A program made the position numbers and the translations under genes. DNA of 64,000 nucleotides from Muscardinus avellanarius (Eukaryota; Chordata; Mammalia; Rodentia; Gliridae): contig OY726574.1 of the NCBI GenBank assembly GCA_963383645.1, positions 56,495,977 through 56,559,976 on the forward strand, written 5' to 3'. Under the pieces are notes generated by a model that saw nothing but the letters and a program-made list of their open reading frames with translations, was not told where the DNA came from and searched no databases. Positions within the stretch are counted from its first letter, which is position 1. Every line of letters begins with the position of its first letter. Below, in pieces: positions 45,530-56,922 of this stretch.

Positions 45530-45720
45530 ACCAGATGCAGTGGTTTACACCTGTAATCCCAATACTCAGAGCTTGGGAGGCTAAGACAGGAGGACTATAA
45601 GTTTGAGCCTAACCTCAGCCACTAAGCAAGACCCTATTTCAAAGTAAAATTAATAAAATAGAGCCAGGGATGTATTTCAGTGGTAACACATCCCTGGGTT
45701 CAAACCCCATAACAAAAAAA
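45530..45720 (+). repeat. Dimeric SINE
   Basis: CCAGATGCAGTGGTTTACACCTGTAATCCC ... GGTTCAAACCCCATAAC. Confidence 0.88.
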
Positions 45721-46106
45721 GGAGTGTATCTGATGGAAAAACATTAGACTCTATTTTTTAGGTTTCAAGATTGAACTGGGTCACTTGCTTACTCTTTTCC
45801 TCCCTAGGAGGGCTCCCCTAGTAATCAGGGCAGATTGAGTCACAGGCCAGCTACTTCCTTTCTCCCCAGATAGGCTATTCTGGGATGAGAAATTACTTAT
45901 ACAAAGTATAATGCAATGTCTTACACATTGTAGATACTCCATACATGATAGCTAATTACCATTACCAATCATGACCCCAAGTGAACATCTGCTACTTTAT
46001 TACAATATTCATGGAATACAATTTTTGTGTGGCCATATATAAAGAAAGATATTTCAAAATTTAAAAATTCTCCCTTTTTCAAGATGTATATACTCTAGTA
46101 GAGGTT
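45721..46106. other. Unassigned DNA
   Basis: 45885-45990 may be an old MIR/L2 scrap (TGCAATGTCTTACACATTGTAGATACTCC). Otherwise nothing is recognised. Confidence 0.35.
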
Positions 46107-46318
46107 CCTTTTTCTTTGGAGGGGCATTGGGAATTGAATTCAGAGGTTCTACCTCCAAGCTACACCCCCGGCCCTATTTTATTTTTTATTTTGAAACAGG
46201 GTCCCACTATGTTACTGAGGGTCTTGACAAATTGCTGGGGGTAACCTCAAACCAGAGATCCTCCTGTCTCAGCATCCCAGGTACTGGGATTACAAGTGTA
46301 CACCACCATGCTAGCTTA
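46107..46318 (-). repeat. Dimeric SINE
   Basis: GGCATTGGGAATTGAATTCAGAGG ... GTACACCACCATGCTAGC. Confidence 0.9.
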
Positions 46319-46550
46319 GTAGAAGTTTTTAAATAATTACATTTTGCTATGATATGTTTAGCCATCCGAGAAATAGAAGCTAAAGACAGAAAAATACAAG
46401 ATACTATGCAAATGAGGAATATTAAAAAAGATGGTGGGAGAGGCTGTCCTAGTGGCTGGTGGTAGAACAGGACCATACTAAGAGCTTCAGAGATTACTCA
46501 AGCCAAGGACTTTGAAGGACAGTGTAGACTTCCTTCTATAGGGGACTCAC

Positions 46551-46800
46551 TGAATTCATTCATTCATTCATTCATTCATTCATTCTTTCCTTCCTTCCTT
46601 CTTTCCATACCAGGGACTGAACCTGAGGGCATTCTACCTCCCAGCTACACCCCCAGTACTTTTTATATTTCATTTTGAAACAGGGTCTTGCTAATCTGCC
46701 AAGGCTCTTGCTAAATTGCTGAGGTTGGCCTTGAACCTTGACCCAACGGTCACACTCTCCCAAGTACTGGGATGACAGGCATCCACCACAACCCAACTCC
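46551..46800 (-). repeat. SINE with (ATTC)/(CTTC)n tail
   Basis: Tail 46551-46605; body TACCAGGGACTGAACCTGAGGGC ... GCATCCACCACAACCC. Confidence 0.9.
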
Positions 46801-47486
46801 ACTGAATGTTTTTATTGGAAGCATCATAAAGTCAGCTGTTATGAAGATCGGTCAGCAGCTGGTAATTTGTTTATTATAGATCAATTGCTTTTTTAGAATA
46901 TATCTAAGGACTCGGGTAGGTAGCTTCCATTTGCCCAGAAATGAAGTCTAGGTGATCTATTCTCTGTCATGTGTTTTACTGGAAAACTTGAAAGACTGTG
47001 AAATCTGACAGCACAGGCTTCCTTTAGGCCTCTCACTGGCCATAGAAGCTCCAGGTTTTAAATCCATTAGTAGCAAATAACGAGATGATTATTCTAATCT
47101 GGTCTAAAAAACAAAATTACAGATGTGTTGTATGTTTACCATAAGGACTAAAATAATCTTAGTTACCTGTTTCTCTTTTCATTACATAATGGCACACAAT
47201 GGACGGCTGGCATTATTTTCTACTACAGAAGAGCTATTTCTCCCCTTTAAGACTGATAAGACTGATAAGCCTCAGTTTTATTGTCTCTACTTAATATAAC
47301 CATCCTTAAGTTAAAGCCTCCAAAATAAAGTGTCCATGTTCTTAGGGCTAGAAGCTCTGCGCTCCTCTGGATTTTACCCAGAGGGTCAACACGACCAGCA
47401 CCACTGACTCTCTAGAGTGATGTTCTACAACCCAATCTGGTTCTCAAAGGCCCTCTCCTGCTCTCTCAGACACTCCCAGTGTTTTA

Positions 47487-47489
<3 letters not shown>
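46801..47489. other. Unique DNA
   Basis: No repeat recognised. It includes TAGATCAATTGC, CATTAGTAGCAAATAACGAG and GAGATGATTATTC, motif-like but unproven. Confidence 0.35.
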
Positions 47490-47536
<47 letters not shown>

Positions 47537-47730
47537 CACATGTGTGTCCACTCGCACATATGCTGGAGATGTAACCCAGGGGCGTTTTATCTCTGAGCCA
47601 CACCCCACCTCTTTTTATTTTTCATTTTGTAACATGGTCTTGATAAGTTACTGAGAGTCCTACTAAGTTGCTGAGGCTGGCCCTGAATGTACAATCCTCC
47701 TGTCTCAGCCTCTCAAGTACTGGGATTACT
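47490..47730 (-). repeat. SINE with (TG)n tail
   Basis: (TG)n 47490-47534; body GCTGGAGATGTAACCCAGGGGC ... CAAGTACTGGGATTAC; head end missing. Confidence 0.88.
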
Positions 47731-49068
47731 TTCTCATTCTCTTGCAGTTAATTTCTCTTGAACAATAGATGAGCTTAGCAAAATTGCCTAATAAAGCCAT
47801 GGAGCCACTGTCCCAAGTACAGCTTCATCCCAAACATTTAGCAAAATTAGCTTCCTCTTGACACTGCCCTTTATAAAATGTTTCTAGGCATGAGCACGTT
47901 TTACCCAGAGCTTTGCTTGCATCTAGGAATCCCAGAGACTTTATTCAAAAATTTTACCCTCCTGGACTCACAACTCTTAGCAGAAGGAATAAAAGTCAAT
48001 AAGATAATTAAATAGGTAAGTGAGACATCAAATTCCCAATATCAACACATGGAGGGAGACATGTATTGTTTTCTGCTTCCCACTTTCTGTTGCAGACGTG
48101 ATTCTACTACTGTATTAATCATAGTGCCACACCCTTAGGTTTATATGATTGGTTGGAACTGGAATTTGACCAGAGTCAAGCCAAAGTCCCAACATGGCCA
48201 CCAGCCTAAAGTCTTCCTGGCCATATATTAAGTCACTGATCAGTTCCAGATAACTGTGGGAAGCCTTGTAATGCCCAGGAAGCGAATACAACTGCCCATT
48301 AGGCAGATGATGCATTTTTTGGCTTTAGATTAGGTTTCATCTTGATCTATTATTGAGTTGAACACTGAAAGTGAAGAATTAAAAATGTCTATTCCCAGGT
48401 ACCAGGCTAAGTCAGAAGTATTTCATGGAGGGATTAGTCTTTTATGTGTTATTTCTAGAAAACCTTTCCCTGCAAAAATTACTAGATTCCAGTAAGTATG
48501 TTAAGGCTCCTTCCCATTCTACCAGGTGCATAGACAGAAGACACAAGATAGCTGAGGGCTGAGGACAGAAGGCCATCAGCAAGGACAAGTACAGCCCTCA
48601 CAATACACCCAGAAGAGTGGTCTCCCAAAGCCTGGCACTAAGTGGTCGGCCCAAAAGGACCCACAGGGAGAGCTCTGAAGTCCTTGCCTAGCAACAAGAG
48701 GCACAGTTCTCCAGGATTCACAGCCATCAGCTCAGGAAAAAATGGATCAGGACTTTGTGGTGCATCTAGAGGTCAGGATAAAGGAGGCTCCCTGAGAACT
48801 GAGAGCACAAAGCAGTATGTACTCTATTAAGCATGTCTGGCTACTTCTGGCCAGTGGAGAAATGCCAGGTTTCTATACGTGGTCTGAAAAGCTCCTAATG
48901 TAAGCAAACAGCATATAGATCTGTTACCTGTATGCTAGGTCTACATTGTAAACTTTAATTTAGTCATCCTCAAAGTGTGTGAATCACGTTTTTCTCATAC
49001 AAACACTTTTGCTAATTGGCACTGCCTTAAATATCTTGTTAGGTTTTGTAGTACAATATTGCTAAATT
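47731..49068. other. Unique DNA, 1.3 kb repeat-free
   Basis: The longest stretch without a recognised repeat. No ORF with family similarity, no splice-framed exon I can support, no RNA gene. Confidence 0.45.
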
Positions 49069-49308
49069 TAAGTGGACCTAGCTGGGCGTGATGGCACATG
49101 CCTGTAATCTCAGTACTGGGAGGCTGAAACAGAAGGATCACAGGTTCAAGGTCAGCCTCAGAAAATGAGCAAAACTCTCAACAACTTAGCAAGACCCTAT
49201 TTCAAATAAAAAATAAAATAGAACTGGGAGTGGACCTCAGAGGTAGAATGCTCTTGGGTTCAATCCCCAGTACCAAAAAAAAAAAAATCTAAGTGTCTAA
49301 GTGGACCT
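49069..49308 (+). repeat. SINE with TSD
   Basis: TAAGTGGACCT at 49069-49079 and 49298-49308; right arm CTCAGAGGTAGAATGCTCTTGGG. Confidence 0.94.
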
Positions 49309-50231
49309 GATCAAAAATATGTTTTCTATATTGGTATGACATGAAAATTGAATACTTTTCATTGATTTTACCTCTGCTTCCACCGTCAGGGTTCAAAAAG
49401 ATAGAAGAGTCAACAAAGAATATATTTGGTCTCTCTGGTAACAAGTACTTACCATTTCTTCTAGTGCTCTTTTTCAGCTCAGATCATTTTAGTTAGCAGA
49501 TACTGTTGCTTAGTGCTAAATGCACAGTGTATTTCTATGAAATAAAACATCATTTATGAGTTTGAATTGTTTTTTATTACATTGTGCATTACATTGCTAA
49601 GAAGCACAACCAAATGCAAAAATTTAAGAAGTAGCCCAAGCTAATGTGGTAAAGCTACCGTTAGTTATCAGTCTCAGCTATTGCTACTGAGAAACTGCAG
49701 ACTGTCTATCTCCACAATATGTGTATACATATAAAACATAACATTTACACAAGTTGTTTAAATGTTTTCCAATCATTTGTTCCCTGACACCGTTATCCTA
49801 GCAGAGATCTCGAAGTTGCAACCTCTTGCTTGTTTTATTGACAAGCACGCTTTCTAGAATGCCTTCCGCGCATGCATGGCTGAGGGATGAGAGACAGATG
49901 CAGGAAGATGACAGGGATCTATTGCAAATACACGTTGAATACATAAGTACATTAATCACACAGACCACGCTCCATCATTCAGGAGCTGACACTATAGCAT
50001 GAGATCAGTTCAGCCACTGGCTCCTGCTCCTGTCAAATGAACACATATTTATCTCTCAGGGCCATGCTTGTCCTGCTTGATAGGGACAGAGAAAGAGAGA
50101 GAGAGAGCTGCGTCCGCAGGGATGATCAGAGGGACACATGAAAAACAACCGAGGAAAGAGGTGCAAGTCTTACTGTGTTCTTCCTCCCTTGAACCAGTAA
50201 TATTTTTATTTTTTATTTTATTTCTTTCTTT
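49309..50231. other. Unique DNA, candidate regulatory stretch
   Basis: Repeat-free. It holds TTATTACATTGTGCATTACATTG, ACCGTTAGTTATC, AGCTATTGCTAC and GCGCATGCATGG. No gene feature seen; function unknown. Confidence 0.35.
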
Positions 50232-50420
50232 AAGTTTGGTACTAGGGATTGAACCCAGAGGTATTCTACCTCTGAGCTACACCCCTATCCATTTTTAATT
50301 TTTTGTTTGTTTGTTTGTTTGTTTGTTTGTTTTGAAGCAAGCTCTTGTGGAACCTGCACTCCTCCTGTCTCAGCCTCCCAAGTAGTGGAATTACAGGCCT
50401 GCACCACCATTCCTAGCTGG
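50232..50420 (-). repeat. SINE with internal (TTTG)n
   Basis: GGTACTAGGGATTGAACCCAGAGG ... GCACCACCATTCCTAGC; a TTTG repeat has expanded in the A-rich linker (50303-50332). Confidence 0.92.
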
Positions 50421-50559
50421 CCAGTAATTTTTAGAGAGCATTCATTACTGCTACCACAGGCATATGACAGAATTGGGATGTAAGTCAGCTGTTTTTCTCC
50501 TATGTCATACATATGGAGAAAAACCAAACGGGAAAGAAAAGGAAAACAATAAAACTAGT

Positions 50560-50572
50560 GGGGGGGGGGGGG
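50560..50572. repeat. G13 homopolymer
   Basis: Uninterrupted G run after ACTAGT; its length is likely unstable. Confidence 0.9.
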
Positions 50573-50581
50573 AATAGTATG

Positions 50582-50745
50582 GCCAGGCATGGTGGCGCAA
50601 ACCTGTAATCCCAGTACATGGGAGTCTGAGACAGGATGAGTGCAGGTTCAAAGACAGCCTCAGCAACATACTCTTAGCAACCTAGCAAGATCCCGTTTCA
50701 AAAATAAAAGCATAAAAAGTAAAACGTCCCAGGGTTCAATATCAC
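50582..50745 (+). repeat. SINE, right arm shortened
   Basis: GCCAGGCATGGTGGCGCAAACC ... ACGTCCCAGGGTTCAATATC; about 25 bp of the right arm is lost. Confidence 0.85.
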
Positions 50746-50979
50746 AAAAGAAGTATGTCATACTGTACGAATGTCATTTTCAACATTATAGCCTTTCACA
50801 TTAGTATGAAAAGTCAAGGCATTGCTTTATTGGGCACCATAAGGTACTGAAACATTGTATATGATATCTCTTACAGATATCTAGATGTTCTCCATAATAC
50901 AAAAGTCACCTTTCAAGGTCTGTTTTCCTTAAAGATCAGACTCACAGAATCATATATATTTAGAATATAATAAAACACG

Positions 50980-51470
50980 TGGTTGTTGGTATTAGGACTA
51001 TCTCAGTTTGAATACTAATTCTCTGAATCCTTACTTAATGAGTCGAGTTTTCAAAAAGAGTGGTACAGCTGGGCATACTGGAGAACTCCTGTAGTCCTAA
51101 AACCATGGAGGCTGAGACAGTAGGATTGAAGATTTGAGGCAACTTAACAACTCATCAGTCTAAACAACTTAGCAAAACCCTTAGCAACTTAGCAAGACCC
51201 TGTTTCAAAATGAAACAAAAGATAAAATAGGGCTGAGGGGATAGCTCAGAGGCTGAATTCCCTGCGTTCAATCTCCAATACCAAAAGAAAAGAACGTAAT
51301 TGAACTCTCCTATACCTCAATTTCCCCCTTCTGTTGAACAAGGATAAATATCGCTATTTGAAGGAAATAATGTGGATTAAAGTAAATGACATGAATAATT
51401 CCACCTAATACAGGGCCATGCACATAGCCAATAATTATTAAATGTCAGTTTTCTATCCTCTTAGCACAAA
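50980..51470 (+). repeat. MIR split by a SINE
   Basis: CAGTTTGAATACTAATTCTC before and CTATACCTCAATTTCCCCCTTC...ACAGGGCCATGCACATAGCC after the SINE match successive parts of MIR. Confidence 0.65.
51066..51292 (+). repeat. Dimeric SINE, long-linker type
   Basis: AGCTGGGCATACTGGAGAACTCC ... TTCAATCTCCAATACC; three successive 'CAACTTAGCAA' units in the linker. Confidence 0.88.
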
Positions 51471-51956
51471 GGTAGGAAAACGTATAACCTAAGTCTTTTA
51501 GCTAAACGTATTTAAAAAAGACAATCATTCATCCAAAAATAAGCTTTTTTACTTCGTGCAAAATCAAGAAGAGAAAACAATCACATTTAATTTAAAATAT
51601 CATCCTAAACTAGGTATTTAGATTTAGTAAAAAAAAAAACTGTAGAGTTTGTTCATTCTATGATAAGACTCATAGACTTCTATTGGAATATTTATTATTC
51701 CTTTTTATAATTAATTGTGTGTATGTCTCTCTTCCATCCTATAATAAGTTTGACATACAAATTTTATATATAACCTCAAAATGTTAAATGACTGTATGTT
51801 CATGTGAATGAGGGTGCTCCGAAGGCCAAGCTGATAGGAATTCTGAAACCGTCTCTGTAGGAATAAAATGCACGTTCACACAGCACACGAGTGCCTAAAA
51901 AGCCACCACCAGGCCTACAAAATGAAATAAAGCCTAAATTTCAAATAAAGGCATTT
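51471..51956. other. Unique DNA
   Basis: AT-rich; nothing recognised. Confidence 0.4.
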
Positions 51957-52141
51957 GAGCCAGGCATGGTGACCCACTCCTGTAATGCTGGCCCATGGGA
52001 GGTGGAGACAGGAGAATCACAGTTTCAAGACCAGCCTCAGAAACTTCAGGAGATTCTCAGCAACCTAGCTGAGACCCTCTTTCAAAATATAAAATCCAAA
52101 AAGGCTTGGGGTGTAGCCCTGAGTTCAATCCCCAGTACCAC
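51957..52141 (+). repeat. Dimeric SINE
   Basis: GAGCCAGGCATGGTGACCCACTCC ... TTCAATCCCCAGTACC; right arm shortened. Confidence 0.88.
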
Positions 52142-52164
52142 AAAAATTATCTATCATCTATCGA

Positions 52165-52290
52165 TCCTTCCATATATACACATATACATACATACATAAA
52201 AACAAACATATACATACTAAGTGTATTATTATATATACATATATACACACATATTAAGTGAGAAATAAATATTCACATATATATTCAGTG
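52165..52290. repeat. ATAC/TA-rich simple sequence
   Basis: Interleaved CATA, ACAT and ATAT units 3' of the SINE. Confidence 0.8.
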
Positions 52291-52351
52291 GGCAAGTAAT
52301 ATATTTTATATATCTGGAATGACAACCATGTTGAATTTTAAAATTATATAC

Positions 52352-52595
52352 TAAAAAGACTGGATGAGCCGGGCGTGGTGGGGCACGCTTGTAATCCCCG
52401 CGCTTGGGAGGCGGAGACAGGAGGATCACTCAGGTTCAAAGCCAGCTGCGCTGGCTTAAGAGACCCTGTTTCTAAATAAAAAAGTATAAAATAGGTCTGG
52501 GAGTGTAGCCTGGAGGTAGAAGGCTTTCCAGGAACCCCAGTACCACAAAAAAAAAATCTGCAAAAAAAAAATAAATTAAATAAAAAGACAGGATG
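52352..52595 (+). repeat. Young-type SINE with TSD
   Basis: AAAAAGAC(T/A)GGATGA at 52352-52366 and 52581-52595; hairpin GCCAGCTGCGCTGGC; right arm CTTTCCAGGAACCCCAGTACC. Confidence 0.94.
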
Positions 52596-52996
52596 AAATG
52601 CAATGAACACCAATGGTCAAGAGCGACACTCGCCCCTTTAAGGAAACTCTAAATGCTCAGCTTACTCTCTCCCTCCTGATTTGACACTGAGGAGTTTTGC
52701 CATTGTTATCATTTTGCCCTGAGAAATCTTATGTATTCAGTCAATAAAACAGCAAACCTCAGCAAAGCTGAAATGGAAGGGTAGGAGAGGAAGAAGGCTG
52801 AGGCTGATTCATGGAGGCGCTGCACTTGAGTATGTGTAAAAGCATGACTGTAGCATGGTCAACCTGGACACTCATTGTTGGGAGGCAGAGGGGAAGTGGG
52901 GCAGGAGAGGGCACCAAGCTCAGTATAAATGTACGCCATTTTCAATATGATCCGCATAAAAATAAAAAACAAATTTAAAAAACAGCATATACTTGC
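52596..52996. other. Unique DNA
   Basis: Nothing recognised. Confidence 0.4.
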
Positions 52997-53068
52997 TTCA
53001 AAATAAAAACTAAAATAGGGCTGGGGTGTATTTCAGAGGTAGAGAGACCTTGGGTTCAGTCTCTAGTA

Positions 53069-53104
<36 letters not shown>
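52997..53104 (+). repeat. SINE right arm and (CA)n
   Basis: GGGCTGGGGTGTATTTCAGAGG ... TCTCTAGTACC, then (CA)n at 53072-53104. The left arm is absent. Confidence 0.88.
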
Positions 53105-53107
<3 letters not shown>

Positions 53108-53139
53108 AAAACAAAAGATTTTCAGTCCTTCCCGGCACC

Positions 53140-53890
53140 AAAACAGAAAGTAGTGCATTAGTCTACACGTCTCCCCCTCATTTTCCACATCACATGGGCC
53201 ACTAAATGTCAGTCTAACTCTTAATCTCTCAAATCTGCATCCTGCCTGTCCCCACAGCCACAGCGCTGAGGTCCTCATCACTTCTTGAAAGGACTATCAA
53301 AATAATTGCCCTACCGCCCTTAATTGGCTTTCCTGCTTCTAATTGCATGTCAACTCCCAAAGTGCTTCCCACACTGACTGTGGTCATATTTCAAATATGC
53401 AAATCTGATCACATTCCTCCAGGACTCCTTCAGATAAAAGACTAGTTCTGTGTAGTTTGGACATCTTTCAGCTTCTACCTCTGCCCATTTCTCCACCTTC
53501 TCCACTTCTGCTACCCACCCCAGACTTTAAGGAGCCCCCCACTCCACCACGTGGTGACAGATCATTCACTGAAGAGCTGGAATAATAGTTCCGAAATCCT
53601 CCTCCTGGTACAGAGTACCGGCCGCCTCCTCTAGTTACATCTAGCAAAATCTCCTTCCCCTTCAAAAAGCCAGCCAGGATCTCCCCTTCTAAAACTCATC
53701 TTGACTCTCTCACGCTGAGTTTAGTGCTATTTTCTGCAGATGCCCAGTGTATTCTTTCTTCTCTGATAAGACAACCGTTCTTTCTGTTTACATTGCTATC
53801 CTTCCCCCAACTATTTTATCCAGTTAATTTCTCCCCCATCTTCAGACCTCTCCGAGGTCTGGCTAGATCTGACCTTTTTAAAAATAAACT
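53140..53890 (+). repeat. Probable ancient L2-type repeat
   Basis: TCTCAAATCTGCATCCTGCCTGTCC, GAGGTCCTCATCACTTCTTG, ATATGCAAATCTGATCACATTCC resemble a common old mammalian repeat; family call tentative. Confidence 0.45.
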
Positions 53891-53892
53891 CT

Positions 53893-54100
53893 AGCGGGGC
53901 ACACTGGTGCAAACCTATAATACTTGGGAGGCTGAGACAGGAGGGTCCCAGGTTTGAGAATAACCACAACAATGTAGCAAGATTCTCAGCAACCTAGAAA
54001 GACCCTGTTTCAAAACAAAAAGATAAAAAATGAAATTAGGGCTGGGGTGAAGCTCAGAGACACAATGCCCCTGGGTTTAATTCCCAGTACCAAAAACAAA
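53893..54100 (+). repeat. Dimeric SINE
   Basis: AGCGGGGCACACTGGTGCAAACC ... TTTAATTCCCAGTACC. Confidence 0.9.
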
Positions 54101-54289
54101 ATAAAATAACAGAAAATAATTAAAAATAAATACAAAATAAAATAAACTCTCTAGAACTATGTTCTTATTTCTTCCCAGAACTTTTCTTAGATTGCAATTG
54201 TGCATTCACTACAGTGATTTCCTTATGAATATTCCTTTCCTATTAGGCTATTCGATAGAGATAAGCCTCAGATCTCTCTTTATTCAACA

Positions 54290-54440
54290 TTGCATGATAA
54301 ATGTTTAATCTGCACAACTCCAAGTCATTGTTGTTATTTTCATTTCTTAGAGGTGATGAGCCTTTTCCAAAGTAAAATAGAAATTAAGTTGCATCAGGAT
54401 TTAACCATAGACTGTCTGGATTTGGAGTCTAAGCTTTAAA
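54290..54440 (+). repeat. MIR
   Basis: TTTCATTTCTTAGAGGTGATGAGCC...GATTTAACCATAGACTGTCTGGATTTGGAGTC matches the MIR end part. Confidence 0.65.
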
Positions 54441-54661
54441 AGTCACCATGAGCTGAGCATGGTGGCTCATGCTTGTAATCCCCGCGCTTGGGAGGCAGAG
54501 ACAGGAGGATTGCGCTGGTTCAGAGCCAGCCTCGCTGGCTTAAGAGACCCTGTTTCCAAATAAAACAAATATAAAATAGGTCTGGGAGTGTAGCCCGGAG
54601 GTAGAAGGGCTTCCAGGAACCCCAGTACCACCAAAAAAATAAAAATAAAAAGTCACCATGA
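54438..54661 (+). repeat. Young-type SINE with 14-bp TSD
   Basis: AAAAGTCACCATGA at 54438-54451 and 54648-54661. Nearly identical to the copy at 42028, including GCGCTGGTTCAGAGCC, so the same recent source. Confidence 0.96.
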
Positions 54662-54714
54662 TACGATTAAGCAGTTGAATAAATTATCTTATCATAAATT
54701 TTATTTTATTCCTA

Positions 54715-54770
54715 AGATATATATAGAGATAGATATATAGATAGATAGATATTCCTAAGATATATATAAT
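54715..54770. repeat. (TAGA/TATA) simple sequence
   Basis: Short mixed TATA/TAGA repeat flanked by a duplicated CCTAAGATATATAT. Confidence 0.85.
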
Positions 54771-55161
54771 AAAATTTTATTTTATTCCATAGATCTTACA
54801 TGCTTTGTATTTTTTATATTTTTATATTGATTTGAATGTTAGGCCATCAATTTAAATACAAAAATAAATTTTCTTAAAAGAACATTTTAGCATAACTAGA
54901 TTTATATAAATACTTTGAGGTATACTTTGAAAATAAAGATGATAAATAAAACAAAGATGTTCGAAGAACAGAGCTGAACTTCAAAGAATAGAAAAAAGAA
55001 TAAAAGAATAATACTTCACATCCATTTGGGTGGCTATTATCCAACAAAACAGAATATAACAAGTGCTGAGAGTGTGGAAAAGTTAAAACCCTTTGGTATT
55101 TCCAGTGGGAATGTAAAGTGCTACAGCTGCTGTAGAAAGCAGTAAAGTAGCTCTTCAAAAG

Positions 55162-55399
55162 AGTATCAAGGAAGCCGGGCGTGGTGGTGCACACCTCTAC
55201 TCCCAGCATTCGGGAGGCTGAAAGAGGAGGATCGCGGTTCATGGCCAGCCTCAGCTCCTTAGTGAGGCCCTTTGCAACTCAGTGAGACCCTGTTTCAAAA
55301 TGAAGAATATAATATAGGGCTGATGGCGTAGCTCAGAGGTAGAATGCCCCTGGGTTCCATCCCCTGTACAAAAAAAAAAAAAAAAAAAGTATCAAGGAG
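55162..55399 (+). repeat. SINE with TSD
   Basis: AGTATCAAGGA at 55162-55172 and 55389-55399; body GCCGGGCGTGGTGGTGC ... CCATCCCCTGTAC. Confidence 0.94.
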
Positions 55400-55741
55400 C
55401 CTGGCATGGTAGCACACACCTGTAATATCAGTAGTTTGGAGGCTGAGACTGGAGGATCGCAGGTTCAAGGCCAGCCTCGGCAACTTAGTAGGACCTTGTT
55501 TAAAAAGCAAAAAAGAACTAGGGTACAGCTGGTAGGTAAAATGTCCCCGTATTAAATGCTCAGTGCCACAAAAATTAAGAAAATAGGACTGAGGGAGTAT
55601 TCCAGAGGTAGAATGCCCCTGGGCTCCATCCCCAGCACAAAATAATGAATGAATGAATGAATGAATGAATGAATGAATGGATTGGTTCTGGGGGTGTAGT
55701 TCGGAGGTACAATGCACCTGGGGTTCAATTTCTAGGACAAT
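55400..55741 (+). repeat. SINE followed by two extra right-arm monomers
   Basis: A full SINE (55400-55575) is followed by a lone dID arm at 55583-55640 (GGACTGAGGGAGTATTCCAG) and another at 55684-55741 (GGTTCTGGGGGTGTAGTTCGG), separated by (AATG)n at 55642-55680. Confidence 0.85.
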
Positions 55742-55889
55742 TAAGAAAAGCACTATAAATATCAATTCTGGGAATATATCCAAAAGAAATCACAGCAAGA
55801 ACTTGAGCAGACACTTGTACACCAGTGTTCATGAGAACGTTGACAATAGCCAAAAGGTAGAAGCAACACAACTGGGAAGATTTCTACCA

Positions 55890-56340
55890 GGAAAAAGAAG
55901 TGCGAGGACAGGGGCCCCGGAGTGCGCCGAGCCCCCGGCCCGCGCCGTGCGGAGGGCTGCCTGCCCAGCGCCTGGGCTTTCTTGGTTTGGGTCTGGGTTG
56001 TTATTGCCGCTGCTGGTTTTGTTGCTGGTGGTGGTCTGTGAGTCTGTTTTTCAAGGTGACCACAAGCTGTAGAAGCTCAGGCCCGGGCAGCAGCCGGCCC
56101 CCGCTTTGGGATGCGGCTAGGCACCCATGCTCCTGGGCTCTGGGTGTTTAACTCTGAGGCCGGTGCTGTCCAGAGCGCTCTGGGGTCGACCCGCAGAGCG
56201 CACTGAAGCAACCTGCTCCACGCAGGTTTTGCTCTCCCTGTCTCCCTTTATCCTCTGGAATCGTCTCCCAAATAAACTGCTTGTATATTCTGTCTCTCAT
56301 CCTAGGGACTCCTTCTGCATTCCAAACTAAGACACAATAA
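55890..56340 (+). other. GC-rich LTR-like segment
   Basis: Abruptly GC-rich and CpG-rich (GCGCCGAGCCCCCGGCCCGCGCC), then AATAAA near 56270 and a short end ...CATTCCAAACTAAGACA. The layout resembles the R-U5 part of an LTR. Retrocopy of a CpG-island transcript is the alternative. No convincing protein. Confidence 0.35.
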
Positions 56341-56506
56341 AAATCCAAGGCTCTGACAAAAACACCCCTACAAACAGCCCAGAGGGGAAAGTACCATGAG
56401 GAATACCACCTGCAAGTTAGCATCCAGGTTTGGAGAAAAATGAAACAGTAATATGACACAAAAGCAGGTATATCAAATGAGTCCTGCCAGTTTGCTTGTA
56501 TTCTTT

Positions 56507-56685
56507 GTAGGGAGACTGGGTATTGAATCCAGGGTTATCTACCTCTGACCTACACCCTAACCCCTTTTTATTCTCTATTTTGCAATAGGGTCTTACTAAG
56601 TTGCTAAGGCTGGCCTTGAACCTGTTAACCTCTTCTCTCATCCTCCCAAGTACTAAGATTACAGGCATGCACCACCATGCCCATC
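56507..56685 (-). repeat. Dimeric SINE
   Basis: AGACTGGGTATTGAATCCAGGG ... GCATGCACCACCATGCCC. Confidence 0.9.
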
Positions 56686-56687
56686 TT

Positions 56688-56735
<48 letters not shown>

Positions 56736-56922
56736 GTTGAACCCAGGGATATCCTATCTCTGAGTTACATCCACAGCCCTATTTTTTTTTAATTTTGAAG
56801 CAAGGTCTCACTAAGTTCCTACAGGCCTCACTAAGATGCTGATGCTGTCCTTGAACCTGTGATCCTCCTGTCTCAGCCTTCCAAGTACTGGAATCACAGG
56901 CATGTACCATCATGCCTAGCTT
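56688..56922 (-). repeat. SINE with (TG)n tail
   Basis: (TG)n 56691-56728; body TACTAGGTTGAACCCAGGG ... CATGTACCATCATGCCTAGC. Confidence 0.92.

Larger units (their letters stand above)
54990..55880 (+). mobile_element. Ancient L1 ORF2 end, split by SINEs
   Basis: 54990-55165 (AACAAGTGCTGAGAGTGTGG; TTCCAGTGGGAATGTAAAGTG) and 55745-55880 (GGGAATATATCCAAAAGAAATC; GACAATAGCCAAAAGGTAG) are successive parts of one old L1. Confidence 0.7.

Noticed and set aside
55677..56072. 131-codon frame in the GC-rich block
   Set aside because: It starts in a SINE arm and an ancient L1 and only then enters the GC-rich block; there is no coherent protein and no splice or homology support.
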